This document shows, piece after piece, positions 1 through 12,902 of a stretch of DNA of 64,000 bases. The notes beneath the pieces were generated by a model. The model saw only the letters and a program-made list of their open reading frames with translations, searched no databases and was not told the DNA's origin. Origin of the DNA: Dendrocalamus latiflorus (taxonomy: Eukaryota; Streptophyta; Magnoliopsida; Poales; Poaceae); contig CM029654.1 of the NCBI GenBank assembly GCA_017311315.1, forward strand, positions 6,889,382-6,953,381. The letters are read 5' to 3'. Position numbers and translations under genes: made by a program. Positions within the stretch are counted from its first letter, which is position 1. Each line of letters starts with the position of its first letter.

Positions 1-3000
1 AAATTTTCGTTATCCAATCACTCTTAGCATGCATCCTTGCTTGCGTAGTTGCATCTCATGGATGCAAATATGCCAAATATGCAACTCATCGCGGTACAGT
101 TCAGAATTCGCATTTTATCATCAGGATTCAACCACCATATTGTTGATCATTGGGTGGACTTACTGTTCGGAAGGGTGGAATATTCCTCAGATTGACAGAC
201 TTGACATACAGTACGCACAGCTACAGGATTTAACAAGTAGAACACTATAGACATCAAAGTTTACCATGCAGAAAAGAAGTGCGGTGTTTTAATTATATAC
301 CTTCAACGGGAATGCATGGGAAAAGTGAAGAAGAGCACGAAAAAGACTTGCTAATGAATTATCAGAAGGCGTTATATGATATAATGAAGATACCAAAAGT
401 TCCCTAGTAGTTGGCACTATCTTCAGGCTTGAAGTGCACCAGAAATCTAAAGTTGGCAGACACTTGGAGGGTCACCTGGTGGGCTCAATTGACCTATACA
501 ATTTGTTGTCCTATTGAACTTGGCCCACTTAGCTGTTTCTCAGTTTATCATCAGGACAGGTTGCATGGAGATGGTCATCGTCCAGCCAACAGATCGGGCT
601 GTCCCATGTTACACCAACCTATTACTTACTCAACAAATATTCTAACTTTTAAGGGATGTTGCAATAAATTTACATAAGCTACAGCTTTCGGTTGGTAGGT
701 AAGGTACCTCTTTTTCCAAGAGTTACAACAGGTCTTACGAAGCAGAAACAGAGGTTAATAGCATTTTGAAATTTTAACCTTAAGGCCAGTCCATACATGA
801 TATTCTGTGTACACTTGTGCCATGGGTGCAAACTGCAAACAAAGAGGCTCAGGTGCACCTGACCTCCAGAAGACACGCACATCAAACAGCACAAGTTGTC
901 AGCTATACAAGATTGCTGTATAACATCACCTCTGATTTCAAGTACAAGGGAATGTGCTTAACTTCATATTCCTCTGTTGTGTTAATGCTGAAATTTCAGA
1001 ATGACGCTTTACACCAATGTGAGCACGAGTTATTTATGCCAAAGAACCATATTGCTAGCCTGTATCCTGGTCCTAAACACATCCCCCTCAACGTAATAAC
1101 CTAGAACACAATAATACATTAAACAGGCCAAGAACATTTCAGATTTAATGCCATCAACTCCTTTTGGCATTCATAATAAAAGTAGCATCAGAATATTTTA
1201 ATGATTATCCTTATAGCACTGCAAAAGCCACAGTTTGTTAAAATATCTTAGGCCGTAACACTAGCAGGTGGGACCTTGGTCCACTTGTCAATGAGATACT
1301 CGATGGAATTTTGCCAAAATGCAGACCTTTGCAGTGCTATGGAGGAACATATCCTGAAACAAAATTATGTACTCTCAGAAACTTTTAATCCAAAGTATTT
1401 TTTCCTATCAAACTTTATTTCCATTCACCAAGGTTTTTTGAAAAACAAAAAGGTGGTTGCAACTTGCAAATATATCAGATCATCGAAGCAAACTAACACC
1501 CATGGTTGCTATTCAAAAGGAGAATTTAAGCAGTATGACACATTAAGAACAGAAGTGCACTATTGTGCAACAACCTTATCTTGGTAGTACCTAACTGGAA
1601 AGCAGCTCATACTTGTAAAGAACTAAGAAAGCTTTAATCTTAGCACAAACCAAGTTTAGAACCTGACACAGACTTAATTGTTTTTACAGAACATAATTTT
1701 AACCAAATCAATCTTGAATGTATTAGATAACTCCAGTAAATCCTTGTAGCCATGTTCAAAAAGGGTATCACGAAAGGATAAGCATGTGAACGCACACAAG
1801 AACACCATGAAGAAAGCAAGTGAACTGACGTTTCCATATGAAACCTATCTCATTGCCAAATCAAAAGGTCAGGGATACTTCCAAAAGGACCTATGGGGGT
1901 TTGCTCAAGTGCAAACTGAATATATTTAATCTAACAACTACTCTGTCAAAGCTGTACCTTCGTAATAAACAATCAAAAAGCTCTTGTGACTTCCAAAAAG
2001 TTTTTTTCAAAAAAAAAAACAAGGAGAAAGGGTTCTTATCATCCAGGTCAAAACTGAATTGTTAGTCCTGTGTAACTTTAGAATGATAGTTCTGCACTGC
2101 ACGAAAGGACCACTGGAAAAGAACAGCTGCTCTATCCATTTTCGACAACCTTTTCTAAGAAGAAAATAATCAAAAAGCTACTTGTGTGGAGATCACTAAA
2201 GAGGGAAACAAACTTTTAATCTCCGACATTCTTTTGCCATCAAGGGCATGCCGAACCAAACTAACCTTCAATCTAGACAAAAACTCTACTAAGCCTTCGA
2301 TCCAATGTACACTTTTATATGTGCGTGACAAGTGATACCCTCCTAAAGAGAGGAGTGACGACCCCAAACCTCAACTAAGCCACCACCATGAATTCTTCCT
2401 ACGGAGACACCGAAGCTCCGAAAGCCACATCCCACCTTAAGAACACCTACACACGCACCCCAATTTATAAACGCACAGCTCAGCTCCGCACGAACTATCT
2501 GTCCCCTCCCCTCCCTGACGCTGACACACCATCTCCAGGAAGCGAACATCTACTACCTTATTGCCACATTACGTCGAACACCTCGGGTGCGCCCAAGAAC
2601 TCCACCCACCCGCACATGCGGCGGGCGCAGCCGAGTAACTCCCGCCCCTGAACCACCTCCCTTGTAATCTTACACCTGTTGTGTTGCTCCTGTACTGCCG
2701 AGTTTTTAAGAACATTTGATGCCTTGGTGGTCCTTACACGGCCCCGCGTGCGCGCGAAAAGGGATCGATGCGCCTATTTAGCAAGCTAGTGGATCGGGGG
2801 ATTAAACAATTGTGCTGAGATGGTTCATACGAGTTGATTGATCCAATATATAATTGTTGTTGGGTCTTTTTTTTTCAAACATTAGATCGATTTGTTGGAG
2901 ACTTTTCGGTCTGCTTTACATTTTTCTGCCTTTTTGTGATGCTGAGAGGTAGACTCCACTTTCAGATGTTACAAAGCGACCCACCTGTTTTTGAGTACAC

Positions 3001-3038
3001 CGTGAGACTCCTAAACTATGTCACCAACCATAATCAGA
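1..3038. other. No recognised gene; intergenic DNA
   Basis: AT-rich sequence with only short ORFs on either strand and no domain I recognise. Around 2390-2700 it becomes GC-richer and ends in a CpG-rich stretch, which could be the promoter or leader of a gene running leftwards off the window, but no convincing coding exon follows. A short run of A near 2007 is the only simple repeat of note. This could be intron or UTR of a gene outside the window; I cannot tell. Confidence 0.4.
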
Positions 3039-3043
3039 CAGGG

Positions 3044-6000
3044 TGTAGGGACCGAGATTTTACAATCCGGATTCCTCTGTGATTCCATCGAACTATTCCC
3101 TGGATCAGTAGATAGTGCTCACAGTTTACAGTTCTGAATATCAAATACATATCATACGGAAGCGTAAATATAGTAGTAGACTTACTCATGGGTCGATTGG
3201 GCCGAAATCATTAAATTGCAGCAGCGGAAGAACGAAGCACGCAAGTAGGACCTTCAGGACATGCCCACAGGCAGCCAACTGGAGGTTCGCGACCTAGCCC
3301 TTGACATCTTTATCTTTTCTACCAGCATGTCCAATCTTGTTGCTGAGGCGAGGTGATCTGATTCCTGATTCTGAATTTATCGCAAAAGCGAGTGTGAGCA
3401 CTCCAACCCCGTGCTCCGCGAGCCAATACACAGAATGCAAATAAATAGTATGCATGGCTTAACAAATGAGAGGCTCGGGTTATTTTATTTGCCAAAAATC
3501 TCTTTTAGTAGCATTGTTATTATTTAATCATAGTGTTATTGTTACTACCTATACTCCACCTAGCGACTACCATAATCGACTTAATCCACCAAAATACACT
3601 TCCTTTATTGATTGCTGTCCAAGACTCCAAACAGCGAATGACATCATTTATTCAGTCCACCGATCATGCTCTTTCCATATCAATTGCTATCTATGACTCT
3701 AAACAGCGATTATCATCAATTATACAATCCACTAATCATACCTTCATTGCTGCCTAAATCCCCACATAGCGAGTATCATAACTTATATAGTCCACTGATC
3801 AATTACCGCCTATAACTCCAAACAGCTAGCGACACCATTTATCTATTATCATTTATTTAATCCACCAGTATCCTTTGCATTCTAAATTCTTAACAATCCT
3901 TTCGTTATTGATCCACAACCATAATTCTTCAATAATCAATCTTATTTTTCTATTATCTATCTCTAACTAATTCATGAGTATACATCCACCAAGAATATCA
4001 TTGATCAAGTTTATACTCCAGGAATTGTTATCATACCCCCAAACTCCCAAGATCAATTCATCCATCCAGAACTCGTTCAAATCCTATTAATCCTAATATT
4101 GTCAACATCTCCCAAGAATTTATATCAAATATCAGTGTTGTAATCCAACCAATACCCTTGCACTTCCTAATACTCCAAAGATCATATAAATCATTTATCT
4201 AGTCTAGATATCAATTTGGGCTCATTTCTCCCAGAATCCACACTATCGTTTTCTTTTTATAATCGACATGAGTCCACCAATATATTTATGTTTTTACCAC
4301 AAACTTCCATCTTCATTACTCCCGACTCTACTTATTTCCTCATATATTTTACTTTACGAGAAGAGAAAATATTTTACTTTTGCAATATGATACAAAAAAA
4401 TTTCCTGAGACCTAGCAGTTTTGAACAAAAATATAATGTTCAAGAAAATGCAATAATAATAGCGATCCAGATTCCATCCACCGTTACATGGCATCCGCAC
4501 CATATAGCATCTTTCAGCGTTATAGCCGCTTAACTTACCACTGGGATGGCACCCAGGACAATTCAAATCAGGGCTTTCCACTGCCCTCCACCTTTTCCAT
4601 TACCACCCACAAAGTTTTTGAAATAGAACTATATCTAGTTAAGTTCCCATATCCGCCCATGACCGTGGGTACGGCTATTCGAATAGTTTTGACTCTGCAG
4701 AGTTTGTACAGTTTCACCACAAGAGACAATCAACTCGTTGCCCCACATGATGCCTTAGACATGTGGTTGAGCAGACCATCACAGTGACTTTTCAAAATAT
4801 CTAGTTCCTTCTCTCATCTCACCTTATGGGTAGCCGCCCACTTGCAGTGGGTCCCATCTATGCGTGGAATGTTTCCCACAGCCACTAACGCAGCTCGGGC
4901 TCCTACTTCCCGCAACGCTAGGACAGCTGGGAAACTTCACTCTCCACTGGTGCCCCTTAGGGCCCCCGTGCCTGTGCGTAGCCCCATCAATCCACTACGA
5001 GTGAGATGAGTCCGGAGTTCGATAAGTCTACTTAGCCAAGTTGTATTTTACAGACTTGTGGTTGTACTGTTTTACACAGGAGGTCATGACAAGATTCAGT
5101 CCTTAGTGATATCTGGGTGGTTCTACTACAAACCACACTCTCGTGCACCCTTGCACCATACCCCCGAACCATCCGCCCAGATAAATAAGCAATTCGAGAT
5201 TTTTGGGAATATAAAATAACCATATCCAACATACACCAGTCATTACCACCATGACTGCCCAACCAATTTTTCTCAGGATGAAAAGTGATGCTTGGACGCT
5301 CTTGCGCCCACGAGTATCTAAGCAAAACTAAGCATGGCACATAATTACGGACTTACTTTTGAAAAGTTACCATTATAATTTTGCTAAGGCGACAAGGTTC
5401 ACATATTCAAGTATTCCAAAGGAGGTGTAATATTAATCAAGCAAACAATGGCATATAACTAAAATCTTAAATTAACATGTATTTGCATATAAAATAATAG
5501 CATGCAATTTGATAATTTAAACCAAAGTAGTTTGCAGAAAACGTAGGTTCAACATGATCAAAGTATTGACTCGCCTGGCGCGGTTTGCCGCGATCTTGTG
5601 CTCTTCTCAAAGCCGTCTCATTTGAGGGGGCTGCTCTGTTGGTCTTTTCTACACTTTGATCTTGGTCTTGCTTGATCCATTGATTCTTCGGAACTCCAGT
5701 TTCTAACTATGCGATAAGCGATTGAATCCAAATAAAAACAAATAACTCAACAAATCCAAATAAATCCAATCACTTTAAATACCCGACTTACTTTAAATTA
5801 TGCATTTATTATGGTTGGAGAATAGAAGGATAATTTAGGTTGATGTGTTGTAAGCACAGCGGTAGCTGGGTTTGAGCAGGAGGACGAGTTGTCTGAATGC
5901 TTTACCGTGAGGGAAAATTTTAGAAATACGAAGGATCAAAACTGAAGATGTACCTACAGGAATTATCTGCTTTTGGGAAAGGAAGACGGCCATACATGGC

Positions 6001-8699
6001 CGATTGGGGAAAAGCAAGGCTTGACTTTTTTTATTAATAATTTCTTTTATCATTTTTTTGTATTTATTAAGGAAGTTCCATGAGTTAGGTTGGACCTATG
6101 AATAGGTGCACAAGTTTATCTTAGCATTATTTTGTTGAGTGCTATTGTTCAGGGCATTTTGGCTTACCGAATTAATTTTAGAGTCTAGGTGCATAGCATT
6201 TTATGGGGTGATATTTTATGTAGCCTCAGTTTTCATTAAGCCTATTTCAGTTCGAATTAGGATTCAGTTGTACGGGCCATATCTTGTTATTTCATGCTCA
6301 TCATTATTATTTACTAAATCTAGTATTAAGATTTAATTAATGATACCATTATTAGCTATTTGGGCAAAGCTTGTTACGTAGGGTTATATTTTTAATATTT
6401 GTTGCTTCGCAAAATCTACCTCTAAGATTTATTTAATGACAGCGTGTTAATTACTGGACATATATCTTAACTATATTTAAGGGTATCTTTACTAAATTTG
6501 GGTATTTAACCTAAGGCCACATTTTCTTATTAATGTCCTTATTTGATAATTAGACCTTCATTAAATATTCAATCTACATCAGTTGCTCATGCAGTAAATA
6601 ACCAGATACTACATGCTAAACAACCTTACTTTACATTCTAAATAAATTTATTGTGTTCCCTAGATTATTCCCAAATGGTCCATAATTCTCACCAAAATTC
6701 ATATGAGCTCTAAAATTTCTGGTTTCAGTTCCATTGGATAGGTCTTGAATTTAGATGAATTTAGAAATTTGTTTCATTCAATTGGGGTTAAAATGAATAA
6801 GTTATGTCCATTTGAAAATCTCAGTTCTGTGAAATGCCAGAAAATGAAAGATTCTGACACGTGGGTCCCACAGGGCATTTTTAATTCATCCTCTTTATTT
6901 TATTTTCATGTACTATACCTATGACAAGTGGGTCCTACTGGCATTTTTAATTCGTTATCTGTATTTTATCATTTTTGGGTTATGGCCCACATGTCAGTGG
7001 GGTCATTTCGGGCTAATCCCTTTATTTTATCCTTTAATACTATCATTAACCACTAAGTACTGTCATTTGGGTTGATTAACTGCGTCTACTGACAGGTGGG
7101 ACCTACTGTCAGTGGGCCGCTCAAGAGTTGCCGCCACTGACATGTGGGGTCCACCTGTCAGCCCGGGGGAAAATAAAGAAAACTCAACCCGGCGCTGCAG
7201 AGCCGGAGGCTTGAACGCGCGACCGGGGAGTTGGGGGGAGGAGGGGTGAGCGCTGCTAATCAAGTTGCCATTCAATCGTTGCTTACCCTATAAGGGGGTG
7301 TATACCTTTTATACCAGGCGACGGGGAGGGTCGGGCAGAGGAAGTTGGAGGCGGCGGTGGAGCTGCGGTGCCGACGGCGAGCGGGGACCAGAGTGGTACG
7401 GGAGAAGGGCAAAACGCGTTCCTCAAGCTTCGGGGGTGCCGGTGGTGAGGTCCGCGGGGGCCGAGGGGCACCGGAGGATGGTCGGCAGCGTGCGGTGGCG
7501 GCGGGTCGGGGAGGCTCTCGGTGACGCCGAACCACAGGCGACGGGGAGCTCGGGCGAGGGTCGGGAGAGCTTCGCGACGCTCCGGAGGTGGTGTGGGTGA
7601 GAAGAATCGGGTTTTGGTGGCTTGGAGTGATGGGGAGCTCGGGCGGCCGGAGTCGGGAATGAAGGTGGCTCGCCGGCGATTGGGGGTGTTCGGGCTTAAT
7701 TACCTTCGACGCAGCGGAGAGTGTGGCGTGGCGAAGCGTTTGGGAGTGGCCACGGGTTTTATAGGCGACGGGGTGAGTCTGGCAACGGGCGCCTGCCTGA
7801 TCGGTCATGTCCGTGCGCGGCGGAGCAGGCAGCGCAAATGACCGGGCGGCTGCGGCAGATCCAGAGGAGGGATTCGGGGCACGACACTTCACTGCCGGCT
7901 ACAGCTTTGCGCTGCGCACGCGCTGGGCAGCAGGAGACTTGCGCCACGCGGCCGAGCAGTGCGACCGGGCGGGGGAAAAGCTGCGGACGGTGGCGCTAGA
8001 CCGTGGGCTGCGAGGCCTAAACCGGGGCGGGTGCGGGCGTGCGAACCAGGCGAAGGGACAGCTCGGGGCGACGGTGGCGCATGGGTGCCACGGGGAAGGT
8101 CGGCGCTGAACGGAGCAGGCGGCATGATGGCGCGGCGCACGCAGACGGGGGAGGAGGAAGGAAAAGGAGAGCGCGGCGCGGGAGGGCCACCGGCCAGAGG
8201 GAGAAGGACTGGCGCGTGGGGCTCGTGCGGCAGTGAGAGAAGGCGCGGGGTAGAGACGGGGCCCGCTTGGCAGAGGCAGAGGCGAGGGCGTGCTGAGCTG
8301 GCGGGCGCGCGTGGGCGCTGGGCCGCGCAAGGCGCCAGAGCGCGGGGAGCGGTTGGGCCGGGCTGTTTTGGCCGGCCTGGCCGCTCTCTTTTCTTCTTTT
8401 TATTTTTTTATTTTAAGATATATATTTGGGTATATATATTTGTGTGTGTATATACATATATACATATATGTATATTCCTGGCTTTATTTATTCCCCTTTT
8501 CTTTATGGATCATCTTTTCAGATTCGCATTTAAAATTTTAATTCTCTATTGTTTAAACATGTTTGTTTTCCTCCAACTTTTGGAACCTTCCTCAAAATTC
8601 TCAAGAGAAATCCCATAACTCCAAATTCAAATAAAACACATTTGCAAAAGAAATTCAAAAACTTCATATTTCCAGATTTTAAATTTCCAGGATGTTACA
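3044..8699 (-). mobile_element. Solo LTR of a long-LTR Ty3/gypsy retrotransposon
   Basis: The block starts TGTAGGGACC and ends GGATGTTACA, so it has TG...CA ends, and is flanked on both sides by the same 5 bp, CAGGG (3039-3043 and 8700-8704). Read on the minus strand it opens TGTAACATCC followed by AAATTT/GGAATTT-type sequence, a start I associate with grass Gypsy LTRs of several kb. It has no gag, pol, primer-binding site or second LTR copy, so an unequal-recombination solo LTR fits best. A GC-rich part (about 7060-8390) gives long overlapping ORFs on both strands that I regard as non-coding. Family assignment is from memory of LTR ends; the TSD and termini are direct observations. Confidence 0.7.
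7060..8390 (-). promoter_or_regulatory. GC-rich internal segment of the solo LTR
   Basis: A strongly GC-rich island inside an otherwise AT-rich LTR. Near 7080-7165 it carries repeated short motifs resembling CACATGTCAGTGGG/GGTGGGACCTACTGTCAG, which are common in grass Gypsy LTRs. Overlapping Arg/Gly- or Pro/Ser-rich ORFs occur in several frames on both strands and match no domain, so they look compositional. Such segments often hold the LTR promoter and leader, but no start site can be assigned here. On the minus strand it would drive transcription towards lower coordinates. Confidence 0.35.
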
Positions 8700-8704
8700 C
8701 AGGG

Positions 8705-9410
8705 CCAATTTTATGAGTCTAAAATATACTAGTTTTTAGCACACATATGTGAGTCATGCGCTACGATCAAATTGCTTGTGAGATCAATTCCAGTCTGATC
8801 ATGTAGGTCAACAACCTACAGAGCCGATCCTGCAAAACAAATCCAGCTATTCCGCCTTGTGCTATATCCTAGTTAAACATATGCATACATATTAAATTCC
8901 ATTAGACTCGATTTCAGTAAATATGTCTACCATATTTCAGCACAGCTGTCCTCGGCACCTCAAGTATTAATTTCTTGAGTTAAATTCTACGTCAAATTAT
9001 TCTCTATCACTTTGCATCAATAATATGAATAATTCCACATTGAGTTAAACTGATAATAATCACAGTAAATATTGAAAGACACATAAAAATTCTAACAATT
9101 GTTTGACTTGCAACAGATGTAGAGATGACAAGATATGAAGGAGTCTAAAATTAGTCAGCCTAGGTCAATCCAGATGGGAACAGGAGGGATTCGAGAATTT
9201 TACGTTGCGATTGGGGAGCATTGGAGTGGGAAGATTTGACCAAGACAAACATTCTATTTGTCACCGCCTGCAGTGGCAGGAACGGCGACTGGGTGCGGAG
9301 AGTGGCGGTGGTGCTTGTAGTGGTGGGAAGGTGGAGAACTAGAGGGAAACGAGCATGGTGGGCTAGTCCCGTACCGCCCCGCTATTTGGTGTTCATGAAG
9401 GGTGGGGTGC
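8705..9410. other. Intergenic, no gene seen
   Basis: AT-rich DNA after the solo LTR. No ORF with a recognisable domain and no terminal repeats that I could pair. A short GC-richer stretch near 9270-9370 is unassigned. Confidence 0.4.
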
Positions 9411-9414
9411 AAAC

Positions 9415-9835
9415 GAAGCGGATGATTTTTGTCTGACCGATTGATCGAAGGTTTGCAGAGTGAGTACAGAAAAGGTAAATGGGTATCCAGCATTATCCGT
9501 GTCTAACTCTGAATCTGAGAAAAAAATATGAAATATAATATTGATACGGGATAAGTGACATTTGTCCATATATATCCGTATGTCAAGTGGTACGAGAAAG
9601 TCTAATTGATTTCTTCCTTTAACATCTTGATGATTAGTCTCTCCGTGTTCGCTCTGATTGTACCCCTGCTATCTAATGTCCTGTGTAGGGTGTAAAAAAG
9701 CAGATAATTTCCATCTGACCAACCGTTCAAAGGCTCATGGAATGAATACGAAATAGAGAAATAGGTATCTGGCACTAAAATGTGTAATAGGATACAGGAT
9801 GAGCAATATCTGTCCGTATCCACTTCAATTGCACT
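9415..9835 (+). repeat. Two adjacent copies of a dispersed ATCCGTATCC-type repeat
   Basis: Two diverged neighbouring copies (about 9415-9590 and 9600-9835) share the order: a CTGACC.A-type motif, a short AAAGG..TG stretch, AGAAA.AGGTAT, ATCCGTGTC/ATCTGGCAC, then a run ending TGTCC.TAT.TCCGTAT. A third copy lies inverted at about 42480-42760. No coding capacity. The subterminal motifs suggest a non-autonomous DNA transposon, but I could not delimit termini. Confidence 0.45.
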
Positions 9836-9852
9836 CCTAATGAAGGTTGTAC

Positions 9853-11228
9853 CAGGGGTGAAGCCAAGGGGTAGGCTTGGTAAGGTCGAGCCTACCTTCC
9901 CCGGTGGCAAGGAAACCTCCCCTCCCCTTGCACACGGCACACCCCGCCGGCCGACGAGCACATCAAACATAACCGCATCAAGGCAGGGAGACCGGCGGCT
10001 CGGCGCCAAGTTGCAAAGAAGGAAAGCAAAAATAAAAAACATCTGGTATCAAGAGTAGTCAGCCCACTGCCATAAAGAGGCCCAACAAATCCATTTCATT
10101 GGCCTACCAAAACACCAACTCCAACTCACAAACCAAACCACCAAGTACGAAATTAGCAATCAGAAGAAGCCATTGATTTCCAGATAGAGCTGACGACGCA
10201 CATCGCAGCCTTGTAGGGGCGACCGGGGCGTGGGGCGGCGAGGGCTGGCCCACCGATTGAGTCGCCGAGGGGAGTCGGAGTTGGTCGGGTCGGGGGGGAG
10301 GGGGTGCTTGACCACGGCGTGCGGCGGTGAGGAGAAGGGAGCCAGAGTGGGGTGGGCCAACGAGGGGAGCTTGACCATGGCGCATGGTGGTGAGGGCCGA
10401 GCCGCCAATGGCAGGAGCATCGCGGTGAGGCTGGGGGCGGGGGTGCCAATTGCCAGTCCCCAGTTGGCCGCACCGTAGAGACGAGAGAGAGGCAGAGAGC
10501 TAAGAGTGAGAGGAGAGAGAGAGTGAAAATAATTTAAAGAGAGGAACTAAAGAAGTGATTGCCTGAGGCTGATTGGGAACTCCGAAGCGAGGATTGAGTT
10601 TGGTCTGGTCAGCTAGTTTCAAGTTTCAACATTTCAACTTCAACTAATAAATTAAGACACTAAGTGAGTAATGTTCTTCGTTAGTTCTTTACGTTCTGCT
10701 CAATTTAGTATTTTAGAGTCTAGTTCAGACTTTTAGTGTATATAGATAGTTATCATAGTTTAGTCCTTATAATTTATTCATATATATTATAGCTTTTATT
10801 GATAAAAATTAATAATTTATTTATAGATTTTGCTATAATACATAAATGAACTTTGTGTAACTATTTCGTAAGCAATTCAAGTAGTTCCATATGATCTAAA
10901 TTTATTTGTGGTATGTTTCATATGATCTAAAATTTCATTGTCATTCATAGTTTTCTATTATATCACTAACTTTCATATGTTTCATACATAGGTGACTTAT
11001 CACTACTCTGCATTCATAGCAGAATAATTATATATTTTTGGATATGTGTTTTCTATTCTTAAGGTACCTGCTTTGTATTTCTCTGTTTTTCGTTGTTTAT
11101 CTCCAATTGTGTAATTTATGTATGAATTTGAAATTCTATAAGAGCAAAAGGCTATATTTATGTCAATTTAATTTAATCCTACAGATAATTTACCTCACCC
11201 TTAATTTTATTCCTGGCTTCGTTACTAG
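9853..11228. mobile_element. Possible non-autonomous hAT-like element
   Basis: The left end reads CAGGGGTGAAGCCAAGG. The right end, reverse complemented, reads CTAGTAACGAAGCCAGG. These look like diverged forms of the CAGGGGCGGAGCCAGG terminus known from plant hAT elements. The flanks GTTGTACC and ATTGCACC agree at 6 of 8 positions, a possible decayed 8-bp TSD. The inside holds a GC-rich part (10150-10480) with proline-rich ORF shadows on the minus strand and an AT-rich tail, and no transposase. Ends are approximate. Confidence 0.35.
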
Positions 11229-11812
11229 ATTGCACCACACTTCGAAATACTCAGGCTAGGATAAGGCCCGTTAAAACTAGGGCTCATGTTTAACGTAGGG
11301 TTTTTCTTTTTTTTCTTTTTTGAAAATAACTAGGATTTTCCATCTTACATAAAGTCAAAAACTCAAAATATACATAGAGATACGGACCACTTGGGGCACA
11401 AGAGCCCTAACGCCATTAGTAATTTGCATAATTTTGGGACTTGGTGTAGGACTGTCGGATCCGGTTGTGAAAGTACTTCCCTAAATGTGATGTTTCAGAT
11501 GGCACCAGTCTAATTTTCTCTTTTACTGGTCTCTAGGTTGAGAGAGGCGTATTTTTTACATGCCTAACTCCATAGACGTTACAAAAGTATAAAAGTATGA
11601 ACTAGCTTTACTTTGGCCCACAATTTCAAACCCAGCCGCAACAAATTCGTCTATCTTCTCCGTTCAGCAAAGAAAAAAAAGAACCAACTAACCTCAAATA
11701 CAGTCAACATAGACGAAACCGTGGCCTCAAAAGAAAAACATAAATTAAACGTCCCCATCACCTAACGATCGCAAGTTTGGGATGGAATTCTTTACAACTA
11801 GTAAAAAAGGTT

Positions 11813-11965
11813 TTATTGATCATATACCCTCCTCTTAGATGGAAATTCAGGATTTACCCTCCTGGCCCATGCGTCAGTGACTTATAATGGCCCCACATGT
11901 CATTGAGGTGGGAGGGAAAATCCTGAATTTACCAACTAAGAGGAGGGTATATGATCCAATCCCCC
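11813..11965. mobile_element. Foldback MITE, 153 bp
   Basis: The two arms (about 11816-11863 and 11920-11962) are close reverse complements, sharing GATCATATACCCTCCTCTTA and AAATTCAGGATTT blocks, around a spacer of about 55 bp. It is flanked by the identical 13-mer AGTAAAAAAGGTT at 11800-11812 and 11966-11978, which looks like a target duplication. No coding capacity. The class is uncertain; a Mutator-like MITE is possible. Confidence 0.6.
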
Positions 11966-12083
11966 AGTAAAAAAGGTTCAGGAATTAGCCCAACGAATGC
12001 ACTCTCTAACTTTTAGGCCTTGTTTGGAAATCACCATTCTGGCCGGGATCCTCGCTGATTCCCTGGTCTAGAGACCTACAGGC

Positions 12084-12330
12084 AAAGGGCCTATTCTTTT
12101 TAGCTACGGCTTGTAGTTTTTAGCTACGGCCTATGGCTTTTAGGCTGTATGTACAAGAGATTATAGAATAATAGAAACTCACGTACGGTTTTTACCGATA
12201 TAAATGAAGTCAGTAAAGTATGTACTACAATTAACTAGTAGACCATATCTTAAAAAATACTCCGTTTAAAAGCTAGTTACTGTAGAAAAGCCGAAAAGCA
12301 GTTTTTAGAAGATGAAAAAAACAAAGCCAA
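12084..12330. mobile_element. MITE, GGGCCTGTTC family (copy 1)
   Basis: The left end AAAGGGCCTATTCTTTTTAG and interior blocks (GTTTTTACCGATATAAATGAAGTC, broken here as GTTTTTACCGATATA plus AATGAAGTC, then CTACAATTAACTAGT) match, in reverse orientation, the copy in intron 1 of the protease gene (21239-21465). Related copies are at 49420-49605 and 61475-61680. No ORF. The ends are frayed and I could not define a TSD. Confidence 0.5.
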
Positions 12331-12653
12331 AGTTTCCTCGGACCAGCTGGAAGACCTGTTTGGAAGCTCACGAGGCAAGGATTTGCTGGCCCAACCGCGC
12401 CTCCTCTCGTGACGTGGCGATATCGCCCCCATCGCCACCTCACGAGAGCCGCCACGTCCGCCTCGACCTCCCTCACTTGCGACCACCTCCACTTCCCTCG
12501 CTTGTACCCAATTTTGTAAGAAGAAAGAAAAGAAAGAAAAGCAAGGAAAAAGAGAGAGCAAATAAGAGAATTAGAGAAATTCAGAAATTCTCATGTGTTC
12601 TCTCAGTTTATTTGTGATGTGTGCGTTTTCTCCTGGATTAAAGTTGTAACAAG

Positions 12654-12664
12654 TGGTATCAGAG
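12654..12664 (+). other. Primer-binding site, initiator-Met tRNA type
   Basis: TGGTATCAGAG lies two bases after the end of the partial 5' LTR. It is complementary to the 3' end of the initiator methionine tRNA, the usual primer of plant Copia elements. It fixes the + strand orientation of the remnant. Confidence 0.75.
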
Positions 12665-12902
12665 TCTAGGCGAGAGCCAAGTCGCTGGAAAAATCATCTT
12701 GGCGATTCCGTTTTCAGCGCATCTCACGCGGCGCTCCTGATCCGTGCTCAAGATCATATCGTGTTTTCTGGAAAGTGGTGTCACCGGTGACGAGGCATCA
12801 TCCAATATGATGGCGAAGGAGAGTTCCGCTATATTATATGATGCTCACAATGAGCAATTATGCAGCCTGGGCAATCAAGATGAAGAAAACGTTTCTTGCT
12901 AA

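Noticed and set aside
2555..2650. Minus-strand words CGWVEFLGAPEVFDVM resembling a PPR repeat
   Set aside because: Only about 20 residues before a stop, with no neighbouring repeat; too short to call a PPR pseudogene.
7272..8618. Overlapping ORFs of 100-219 residues on both strands in the GC-rich part of the solo LTR
   Set aside because: Arg/Gly- or Pro/Ser-rich in all frames, no domain, and located within a defined LTR.
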